A DNA stretch of 64,000 nucleotides from Paractinoplanes bogorensis (lineage in GTDB: Bacteria; Actinomycetota; Actinomycetes; Mycobacteriales; Micromonosporaceae), in contig NZ_JAHKKG010000003.1 of NCBI RefSeq assembly GCF_018829635.1, positions 434,001 through 498,000 of the forward strand, written 5' to 3'. A program made the position numbers and the translations under genes. Position 1 is the first letter of the stretch, and each line of letters begins with the position of its first letter. Shown piece by piece: positions 25,010 through 32,013 of this stretch. Under the pieces are notes generated by a model. It was given only the letters and a program-made list of their open reading frames with translations. It did not search any database and was not told the origin of the DNA.

Positions 25010-26227
25010 CTACGTGCCGGTGCCCCGTGTGCCGTCGCGTTGACCGGGCACCGGACCATTGCGCCGGTCGGCCCACAGCGCGATGGTCAGCTCGGTGACG
25101 TCCTGCGGTGACGACAGCGACCGCCCGACCAGCTGCTCGAAGCGGGCCAGCCGCTGCCGCACCGAGTTGCGGTGCAGGAACAGCACCCGGGCGGTCTCGG
25201 CGGTCGACCCGTCGGCGTCGAGCCAGGCCTGGAAGGTGTCCAGCAGCATCCGGCGGTGGGCCGGCTCGAGCTCGTCCAGCCCGGCCAGCACGTGGCGGGC
25301 CACCCGGGCGGTGACCTCGGGGGCCGCGGCCGAGGCGACCGCGAGCGGATGCCGGTCGAACACGGTCACCGCCGCCGAGCCGGCCGAGGCCACGGCGGCG
25401 ATCCGGGCGTAGTCGACGGCTCGCGCGGTCTCGTCCAGGCGCTCGAACACGGGGCTCATCCCGAAGCGGCCCCAGCTCTCGATGGCCTTCACGACGTCGT
25501 CGATGTTGTCGTCGCCGAGCGGCAGGGCGACGATCCCGGTGCTGGTGTCGGGCCGTTCGCGCCAGGCCGACCGGAATCCGGCCGTGTCCAGGGCCCGCTC
25601 GACCGCGGCCGGATCGCCGCCGCCGGCCGCGACCACCACCACGTACGGTCCGGTCCGGGGCAACCGGAGGAGCTCCGCCGCCTCCCACCGCGTGATCATG
25701 CCGAGCTCGGCCCCGCCGAACAGCGCTTCGATCAGGGCGGCCCGGGTCTCCCCGCGCTCGGCCGCCCGGAAGCTGCTCTCGGCCAGCCAGGCCGCCTTCT
25801 TGACCGCGACCTCCCGCTCGACGAACGCGAACATGTCGGACGCCAGGGCCACCAGCACGGTCGGCTCGAGCCCGCGGGTCGTCGCCAACTTCAACATCTG
25901 TTCCCACACGTACGCGGGCCGCGCCGTCTCCGCGAGCAGGGCGGCCGCCAGCGGCACCCCGTGCCGGGCCAGGGCCGCCCCCTCGGCCTGAGCGGCCGAC
26001 TCGTCGACCTCGGTATCCGCGTCACCGGTGACGTGCCGCCGGTGCAGCGCGATCATCATCGCCTTGTGCCGGGCGGTGACGAGCGCGACGAGCTCCTCCT
26101 CGGTCAGGCCGCTCGCCCGCATCGTGCCGTCCGAGTCCATGACCAGCCGGGCGAGGTGCCGGACGATCGGCCCCTCCAGTTCGTAGAGTTCGTCGGAGAA
26201 CAGGTGCAACGATTCGTCGAGCGTCAC
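25010..26227 (-). CDS. PucR-type regulator, first gene of DyP/DUF4331 operon
   Basis: A 405-residue regulator with an all-helical N-terminal region (RHLARLVMDSDG, then VPLAAALLAETARPAYVWEQ) and a C-terminal HTH_30 domain TAETARVLFLHRNSVRQRLA followed by RFEQLVGRSL. GTG 26227 is taken as start because similarity begins there; the frame is open further but reads through the remnant upstream. It heads the operon and most likely controls it. It is paralogous in layout to the distal regulator at 19637-20824. Confidence 0.86.
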   Translation of the reverse strand: MTLDESLHLFSDELYELEGPIVRHLARLVMDSDGTMRASGLTEEELVALVTARHKAMMIALHRRHVTGDADTEVDESAAQAEGAALARHGVPLAAALLAETARPAYVWEQMLKLATTRGLEPTVLVALASDMFAFVEREVAVKKAAWLAESSFRAAERGETRAALIEALFGGAELGMITRWEAAELLRLPRTGPYVVVVAAGGGDPAAVERALDTAGFRSAWRERPDTSTGIVALPLGDDNIDDVVKAIESWGRFGMSPVFERLDETARAVDYARIAAVASAGSAAVTVFDRHPLAVASAAAPEVTARVARHVLAGLDELEPAHRRMLLDTFQAWLDADGSTAETARVLFLHRNSVRQRLARFEQLVGRSLSSPQDVTELTIALWADRRNGPVPGQRDGTRGTGT

Positions 26228-26237
26228 CCTGCCGATC

Positions 26238-26458
26238 CTACGGGCGTGAACAGGCCTTCTCGATGTGCGAGAGCACGACGAAAGCGCCGTCCTCGGCCCG
26301 GATCCTGGCGCCGAGCCCAACGGCGCGGTCGCGATACTCCGTTTTGCTGGTGCACGAGCCCAGCGCGGCGGCCAGCGACCCGGCGGTCAGGTCAGGGCCG
26401 CTCCGGCACCCCCTGCACCGGCCAGGGAACCCGCCGTCACGATAAGGATCCGAGCCAT
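26238..26458 (-). pseudogene. Remnant of an MGT/UGT-type glycosyltransferase
   Basis: Reading down the minus strand, ATG 26458 opens MARILIVTAGSLAG, the standard first strand of macrolide-type glycosyltransferases, but the frame stops after 23 residues. In another frame the sequence resumes as LTAGSLAAALGS, then TEYRDRAVGLGARIRAEDGA, the standard last helices of the same family, and ends at TAG 26238-26240. A complete enzyme has about 390-420 residues, so some 330 internal codons are missing and the ends are out of frame. Sequence between the parts is a direct join. The family assignment is by recognition of both termini; the gene is certainly non-functional as such. Confidence 0.65.
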
Positions 26459-26460
26459 CT

Positions 26461-26476
26461 CCTAGGTATACCTAGG
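26461..26476. promoter_or_regulatory. 16-bp perfect palindrome upstream of the glycosyltransferase remnant
   Basis: CCTAGGTATACCTAGG is fully self-complementary and abuts the ribosome-binding region of the remnant gene. It has the look of an intact operator (for instance of a PadR- or TetR-type repressor) left behind after the gene decayed. It also lies about 93 bp before the plus-strand small gene at 26570, which it might now control. Confidence 0.55.
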
Positions 26477-26569
26477 CCGTGTCACAGGCGCCGCCTAAAC
26501 GTCTCTGAGCTGCGGAAATAGGTGGGTGCGACCGATGTGCCGAGGCGCCCGCCGACCGAGGATGAAGAC

Positions 26570-26764
26570 ATGTTGATGCACCCGGATTTCCTTCTGACCA
26601 TGGCCAACGACCACCACCGCGAACTGATCGCCGAGCAGGACCGGCACCGTCTGCTCACCAGCGCCCGCGCCGCCCGCAAGGCCCGCAAAGCGCAGAACGG
26701 TCGCGGACAACCCACCGGTACCCTGGCGTCGTGCGAGCCACTCGCGGCGGTGCCGGCCCGGTGA
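26570..26764 (+). CDS. Small basic protein coupled to LAL regulator
   Basis: A 64-residue protein, MLMHPDFLLTMANDHHRELI and on, with a His-rich acidic helix followed by a very basic stretch (ARAARKARKA). Small actinomycete proteins of this MHPDF type are widespread and uncharacterised. GAGG eight bases before ATG 26570 supports translation (ATG 26576 is an alternative). Its TGA overlaps the start region of the LAL gene (GTGATGA), so the two are translationally coupled, which suggests a role in dosing the regulator. Confidence 0.65.
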   Translation: MLMHPDFLLTMANDHHRELIAEQDRHRLLTSARAARKARKAQNGRGQPTGTLASCEPLAAVPAR

Positions 26765-29460
26765 TGATCGGGCGTGAGGGCGAGCTGCGCCGGTTGGTGC
26801 GGCTCGCCTCTTCGCGTGAGCCGGCCGTCGCGATCGTCGCGGGCGAACCCGGCATCGGCAAGACCCGGCTGGTGCAGGAGCTGCTGGCCACTGTGCCGGC
26901 CGACACCGTGGTGCTGGTCGGTCAGGCCGAGCCGGGGTCGTTGTCCCGGCCCTACGAGGTGCTGCTCGACGCGATCGACGGCCGGCCGGTCGACGGCGAT
27001 CAACTGGCGGCCGTCACCGACGCGCGGCGCAGCCCGGTCGAACGGCTGCACGCGGGCCTGGATCTGCTGGCCGGCCTGATCGGCGAGGCGCCCGCCGTCA
27101 TCGTGTTCGAGGATCTGCACTGGGCCGACTCCGAGAGCGCGGCCCTGTTCGAGCGGATCGCCGACCAGCGCGGTCCGCGCCTGCTGATCGGCACCTACCG
27201 GCCCGACGAGGTGACCCACCGCCAGCCGGCCGCGGCCCTGCTGGCCCGCATGGAGCGCCGGCACGCGGTCACCCACGTCCGGCTGGACCGGTTCACCGCC
27301 GCGCAGACCGCCGCGTTCCTGGCCGCGGCGACCGGTGCTCCGGCGCCGTTACGGGCGGTGGCCGCGCTGCACCACCGTACGGGCGGAAATCCGTTCTTTC
27401 TCGAGGAGCTCCTGCGCGCCCTGCCCGGCCACGACCTCGAGCGGCTGGTCGACGAGCCCCTGCCGTGGAGCCTGGCCGACGTGCTGCGCCGCCAGGTCGA
27501 CGACCTCGGCCCGGCCGTCCACCGCGTCGTCGAGGCGGCCGCCGTGCTCGGCCAGAGCATCCCGTTCGACCTGCTCGCCGACGTCACCGGCACCGGCGAG
27601 GACGAACTGATCGCCGCGCTGCGCGAGCTGGTGACGCGGGGCGTGCTGGTCGAGACCGGCGAGGACGAGTTCGCGTTCCGGCACGCGCTGCTGCGCGAGG
27701 CGATCGGCGCCCAGATGCTCGGCCGGCAGCGCCGCCGGCTGCACGAGGCCGCGCTCGACGTGCTGTTGCGCAGCGGCGGCTCCGATCCGGCGATGGTGGC
27801 CCACCACGCCCAGGGCGCCGGCCGCTATGACGATCTGGTCGCCGCGGCCCGTCGCGGCACTGCGCTCTACCTGTCGATCGGTTCCGCCTACCAGGCCCTG
27901 CAGCTGGCCGAGACGGGGCTGGGTGAGGCGCCGGACGACGGCGAGCTACTGGCCGGCGCGGCCCGCGCGGCGTGGCTGGGCGGCCTGCTCGACGACGCCC
28001 TGCGCTACGGCCGCCGGTGGCGTGACCTGGCCACCACCGCGACCGACCGGGCCGAGTCGCTCTATCTGCTGATCCGGCTGGCCTGGGAGTCTCGGCTGTA
28101 CGACGAGATGCGCCCCCTGACCGCCGAGATCGAGACGTTGATCGCGCAGCTCCCGCCGGGCGCCGACCAGGCCCGGGCGATGACCGCGATCGCCCAGTCG
28201 ACCTATCTGCGCGACGACCTCGACGCCGCCGTCCTGTGGTCCGATCGCGCGCTCGCCCTGGCCGCCGAGTTCGACCTGCCCGACGTGCGCCTGGCCGCGC
28301 TGCTGGAGAAGGGCTCGGCCCTCAGCGAGCGGCCGCTCGACTCGGCCGCGGGTCACGAGATCCTCTCCGGCCTGGTCGACGAGGCCGAGAAGGCGGGGGA
28401 GTGGGTGCTGGCCGCCCGGGCCCTCAACACGCTGGTCCAGGGTGTGCCGCCGACCTCGCCGACCGACTACGCCGAGATCCTGGAGCGGATGCGGGTCGAC
28501 GCCGAACGCGCCGGGTTCGAGTCGATGTCGGTCGCCGCCTACTACCAGGGCCGGGCCCGGCTGGCCATGCGGGCCGGGGATCTGCGAGCGGCCATCGCGG
28601 CGCTCGAGGAGGGCCGCGACCTCGACCTGCACTACCGGCGCCGCGGCCGCTGGGCCGATTTCCACGGTGTCTTCCTGGCCGGGCTCTATCTCGAGGCAGG
28701 CGAGCTCGACCGGGTCGGGCCGGTCATCGCCGACCTGGCGGCGCTGCCCAACAACCCGCCGAACACGATCTCGGGCCTGGTGTTCCACCTCGCCTGCCGG
28801 CGCGGCGACCGGACCGGCGCCGAGGCGGCCCTCGACGACCTGGTCGCCGACCTGGCCCAGCTGACCTGGCGCAGCGGGGAACAGGCGCACGACCTGGTCT
28901 CGGCCGCACTCGAACTCGGCCTGCCGGTGTCCCGGCTCGACGAGATCGCCGCCGATCTGCTCGACGCCGAGGTGTGGGACGCCTACCGCACGCTGGTCGA
29001 GGCGCAGGTCGCGGAGGCGCACGGGCGGCACGCCGAGGCGCTCGAGGGCTACCTGTCCATCGTGGAGGCGCACATCCTGAGCCCGCCCCGGCGGGGCACC
29101 GTGCGGATCGGTGCCGCCCGCTGCCTGCTGGCGGCGGGCCGGGTCGAGGAGGCCACCGCGCAGGTCGAGGCGGCCGCCGGTCTGCTGGCCGACTGGGGCG
29201 GCTGGCGGGTGGCCCAGCTGGCGCAGATCCGCACCCGGCTCGGCCTCACCGACGCGCCGCCCGCGGTCACCGGTCCGGCCGCGCTGACCCCGCGCGAGCG
29301 CGAGGTGGCCGTGCTGATCAGTGACGGCCTGACCAACACGGAGCTGGCCCGCCGGCTCTACATCTCTCCGAAGACGGCCGCCGTGCACGTCTCCAACATC
29401 CTGCGCAAGCTCGGCATCGCCTCCCGCACCGAGGTCGGCGACATCATCGGCCGCGGCTGA
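26764..29460 (+). CDS. LAL-family LuxR-type ATPase regulator (third copy)
   Basis: An 898-residue LAL regulator with a canonical ATPase: Walker A GEPGIGKT with Lys33, Walker B AVIVFEDLHWADSES, then sensor-like GTYRPDEVTH. A long TPR-like middle (about 330-820) follows, and the C-terminal HTH_LuxR reads LTPREREVAVLISDGLTNTE, then SPKTAAVHVSNILRKLGIAS. Contrast the two LAL proteins at the left end, where the Walker lysine is arginine. The start is ATG 26764 or GTG 26761, both overlapping the stop of the small gene before it. The 3' end overlaps the convergent acetamidase gene by 17 bp. The target is unknown. Confidence 0.9.
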   Translation: MIGREGELRRLVRLASSREPAVAIVAGEPGIGKTRLVQELLATVPADTVVLVGQAEPGSLSRPYEVLLDAIDGRPVDGDQLAAVTDARRSPVERLHAGLDLLAGLIGEAPAVIVFEDLHWADSESAALFERIADQRGPRLLIGTYRPDEVTHRQPAAALLARMERRHAVTHVRLDRFTAAQTAAFLAAATGAPAPLRAVAALHHRTGGNPFFLEELLRALPGHDLERLVDEPLPWSLADVLRRQVDDLGPAVHRVVEAAAVLGQSIPFDLLADVTGTGEDELIAALRELVTRGVLVETGEDEFAFRHALLREAIGAQMLGRQRRRLHEAALDVLLRSGGSDPAMVAHHAQGAGRYDDLVAAARRGTALYLSIGSAYQALQLAETGLGEAPDDGELLAGAARAAWLGGLLDDALRYGRRWRDLATTATDRAESLYLLIRLAWESRLYDEMRPLTAEIETLIAQLPPGADQARAMTAIAQSTYLRDDLDAAVLWSDRALALAAEFDLPDVRLAALLEKGSALSERPLDSAAGHEILSGLVDEAEKAGEWVLAARALNTLVQGVPPTSPTDYAEILERMRVDAERAGFESMSVAAYYQGRARLAMRAGDLRAAIAALEEGRDLDLHYRRRGRWADFHGVFLAGLYLEAGELDRVGPVIADLAALPNNPPNTISGLVFHLACRRGDRTGAEAALDDLVADLAQLTWRSGEQAHDLVSAALELGLPVSRLDEIAADLLDAEVWDAYRTLVEAQVAEAHGRHAEALEGYLSIVEAHILSPPRRGTVRIGAARCLLAAGRVEEATAQVEAAAGLLADWGGWRVAQLAQIRTRLGLTDAPPAVTGPAALTPREREVAVLISDGLTNTELARRLYISPKTAAVHVSNILRKLGIASRTEVGDIIGRG

Positions 29461-30454
29461 ACTCCGCAGCCGCCGTGCGCAGGCGGGAGTGCATTCCCTC
29501 GTACGCCTCGGCGCCGCCCAGATACCTTTTCCCGACCTTGGCCAGCATCGTGTAGTTCGGGTCGCACACGTTGCCCACCGGCGCCTCGCCGGCCTGGCTG
29601 ATCAGCTGGTACGCGTCGAGCACGTCCAGCCCGACCAGCCCGGCGGTCCAGGTCACCAGGTCGTGCTGGCTCATCCGGTACGCGTCCTCGAGCGGCCGGG
29701 CCGACCCGGCCGACATGAGCGCCGTGTCGGTCTCGAACCGCGGTGTCGGCGTCGCCACGCCCTTGATCACGTCGAGGATCACCGTCGTGTTCATGGCCGC
29801 CTCGACGCCCGTACCGCAGACCTCGCCGTCTCCTTGCCGGCAGTGCCCGTCACCCAGCGCGAACAGCGCTCCCGGCACGTTCACCCCGAAGTACGCCGTC
29901 ACCCCGGCCCGCAGCTCCGGCGTGTCCAGGTTGCCACCGTGCGCGTCCGGCACGATCGTCATGCGGCTCTCGAACGCGGCCGGGGCCACGCCCGCGGTGC
30001 CGTGCATGGGGTCCAGCGGCAGCTCGACCGTGTAGTCGCTGCGCCGCGCCCGGTAGCGCACTGTGCCCTTCGTGCGATCCACGTCGTAGCGCCAGACCAG
30101 CTCGTCCAGCGGCGCGTGCAGCATGGCCGTGGTGTGGGTGCCGGTCAGTGCCCCGAAGTGCGGAAACGTCGACGAGACGGCCCAGTCGCGGGCGGGCACG
30201 ATCTCGACGAAGTGCACGGCCAGGGTGTCGCCCGGCTCGGCCCCCTCGACGTGGATCGGCCCGGTCACCGGGTTGAGATAGGGGAACTCGCACACCACCG
30301 AGGGCAGGTCGTCCACGTTCTGTACCCGCCCGCCGAAGCAGTCCTCGGTGTAGAGCTCGAGCACGGTTCCGGGTTTGACCCTCCGTACGGGCTCCCGCCC
30401 ACCGAAGGTGTAGGACAGCTCGTCGGGCGCAGGGCGGTAGCTGACGACATCCAC
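29444..30454 (-). CDS. Acetamidase/formamidase family amidase
   Basis: A 336-residue metal-dependent amidase of the FmdA/AmdA family, releasing ammonia from short-chain amides in the cytoplasm. Family words seen are PGTVLELYTEDCFGG, NPVTGPIHVEGAEPGDTLAV, HGGNLDTPELRAG and FALGDGHCRQGDGEVCGTG, the last being the most conserved metal/substrate region. GTG 30454 has GAGGA six bases upstream; GTG 30460, overlapping the permease stop, is an alternative. It is the second gene of a permease-amidase operon, fitting uptake and use of an amide or amine as nitrogen source. Confidence 0.9.
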   Translation of the reverse strand: MDVVSYRPAPDELSYTFGGREPVRRVKPGTVLELYTEDCFGGRVQNVDDLPSVVCEFPYLNPVTGPIHVEGAEPGDTLAVHFVEIVPARDWAVSSTFPHFGALTGTHTTAMLHAPLDELVWRYDVDRTKGTVRYRARRSDYTVELPLDPMHGTAGVAPAAFESRMTIVPDAHGGNLDTPELRAGVTAYFGVNVPGALFALGDGHCRQGDGEVCGTGVEAAMNTTVILDVIKGVATPTPRFETDTALMSAGSARPLEDAYRMSQHDLVTWTAGLVGLDVLDAYQLISQAGEAPVGNVCDPNYTMLAKVGKRYLGGAEAYEGMHSRLRTAAAEFSRGR

Positions 30455-30456
30455 TT

Positions 30457-31833
30457 TCACTCCTCGGGCTCGTCCAGGCCGGCCAGTACCGGACGGCGGC
30501 CCGTGACGTAGAAGACGATAAGCACGATCACACCAACCCCGAGCCACGCGAACCCGAGAACCTGGGCGGCGATGTTCGCGTTGATCACTACGTAGAGCAG
30601 GATCAGGAACCCGATCACCGGTACGACCAGGTGCCGCCACCAGTCCCGGCTGCGCCGCCGCACGACGTAGTGCACGACGACGGCGACGTGCAACGCCAGG
30701 AACGCGGTCATCGCGCCGAAGTTGACCAGCGTCGAGAGCAGCGAGATCCCGTCGTCGCGGCTCGCCATGTAGAGGCCGAGAACGAGCGAGACCGCCGCCA
30801 CGAGCAGGGTGGCGTTGGCCGGCACGCGGTGCCGCTCGTTGATCCGGCTCAGGAACCGCGGCATCTGCCGGTCGCGGGCCATCGCGTAGAGCAGCCGGCT
30901 GGTCGCGGCCTGAGCCACCAGCGAGTTCGCGAAGCCCCAGGCGATCGCGGTGGCCAGCGCGGTCAGACTGGCCAGCCAGCCGCCCCCGGCCACCCGGGCC
31001 GCGTCGTAGAACGCGGTGCCGTCGGGATCGCCGTCGGCCAGCAGCCCCGGCGCGTCCGGCACGAGCAGCGCGGCCACCCAGGTCTGCACCACGAACAGCG
31101 ACCCGGCCAGCAGCAGCGCGCCGACCATGGCCCGGCCGATCTGGCGGGCCTCCTCGCGGCTCTCCTCGGCCAGCATCGAGATGCCGTCGAACCCGAGGAA
31201 CGACAGCACGGCGATCGACACCGCCCCGAAGACGACCGACCACGAGAACGTGTCCGCGTCGAACAGTGGCCGCCACGAGAAGCCGTCGCCCTTGCCGTCG
31301 GCGAGCGCCACCACCCCGACGACCAGGAAGATCACCAGAATGACCAGTTCGGCGGCCAGCATGACCCGGTTGACCCGGGCCGTCATCTTGATGCCGAGAT
31401 AGTTGACCGCCGTGTTGAGCAGGACGAAGACGACCAGCCAGAGCCAGACCGGCACGCCCGGCACGAGCGAGTGCATGGCGACGCTCGCCACCAGATAGAG
31501 CAGCCCCGGCACCAGCACGTAGTCGAGCAGAATCACCCACCCGGCCAGGAATCCGACCGGCGGGGCGATGCCGCGGCCGGCGTAGCTGTAGACCGAGCCG
31601 GCCATCGGAAAGGCGCGGACCATCTGGGCGTACGAGAGCGCGGTGAACATCATCGCGACCATGCCGACGACGTAGGCCAGGGCGACCATTCCGCCCGAAC
31701 CGCTGTAGACGCTGCCGAAGATCCCGAACGGGGCGATCGGCACCATGAAGATGAGCCCGTAGATCAGCAGATCGGTGAAGCTCAGCGACCGGCTGAGCTC
31801 CTGCCGATACCCGAACTTCTCGAGGTCAGCCAT
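30457..31833 (-). CDS. APC-superfamily amino-acid/amide permease
   Basis: A 458-residue, 12-helix cytoplasmic-membrane permease of the APC superfamily. The first helix pattern FTDLLIYGLIFMVPIAPFGI and the family's GxG-like SGSGGMVALAYVVG are clear, as is the consensus FLGFDGISMLAEESREEARQ in the loop after helix 6. The substrate is probably an amino acid, amine or amide; the coupled acetamidase gene (start overlaps or nearly overlaps this stop) favours a nitrogen-scavenging role. The start at ATG 31833 is chosen by N-terminal similarity; no strong ribosome site is seen. Confidence 0.9.
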   Translation of the reverse strand: MADLEKFGYRQELSRSLSFTDLLIYGLIFMVPIAPFGIFGSVYSGSGGMVALAYVVGMVAMMFTALSYAQMVRAFPMAGSVYSYAGRGIAPPVGFLAGWVILLDYVLVPGLLYLVASVAMHSLVPGVPVWLWLVVFVLLNTAVNYLGIKMTARVNRVMLAAELVILVIFLVVGVVALADGKGDGFSWRPLFDADTFSWSVVFGAVSIAVLSFLGFDGISMLAEESREEARQIGRAMVGALLLAGSLFVVQTWVAALLVPDAPGLLADGDPDGTAFYDAARVAGGGWLASLTALATAIAWGFANSLVAQAATSRLLYAMARDRQMPRFLSRINERHRVPANATLLVAAVSLVLGLYMASRDDGISLLSTLVNFGAMTAFLALHVAVVVHYVVRRRSRDWWRHLVVPVIGFLILLYVVINANIAAQVLGFAWLGVGVIVLIVFYVTGRRPVLAGLDEPEE

Positions 31834-31847
31834 AAGCACGAACGCTA

Positions 31848-31863
31848 ATCGAAATACTTCGAT
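31848..31863. promoter_or_regulatory. Dyad ATCGAA-4-TTCGAT before permease operon
   Basis: A perfect 6-bp inverted repeat with a 4-bp centre, 15 bp before the permease start on the minus strand. It is a good operator candidate for nitrogen or substrate control. It does not match the GlnR box layout. Confidence 0.4.
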
Positions 31864-31879
31864 CTCGTCACGGTCGGGT

Positions 31880-31893
31880 GTGTCAGTGGACAC
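31880..31893. promoter_or_regulatory. Dyad GTGTC-4-GACAC in divergent region
   Basis: A 5-bp inverted repeat with a 4-bp centre, in the 180-bp gap between the permease operon and the large NRPS gene. It resembles the palindrome at 13015-13026. Purpose unknown. Confidence 0.25.
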
Positions 31894-32013
31894 GTATTCG
31901 TCATCTGGGCGTCATTTTGCGTCCGCAACCCGTAGTTTTGATGGCTGCCCCGGGCGGCCGTATTGCCGTGCGCTTGGCGACGTTGGATTTAGTAGGGAGA
32001 GGGTGCACGCCCG

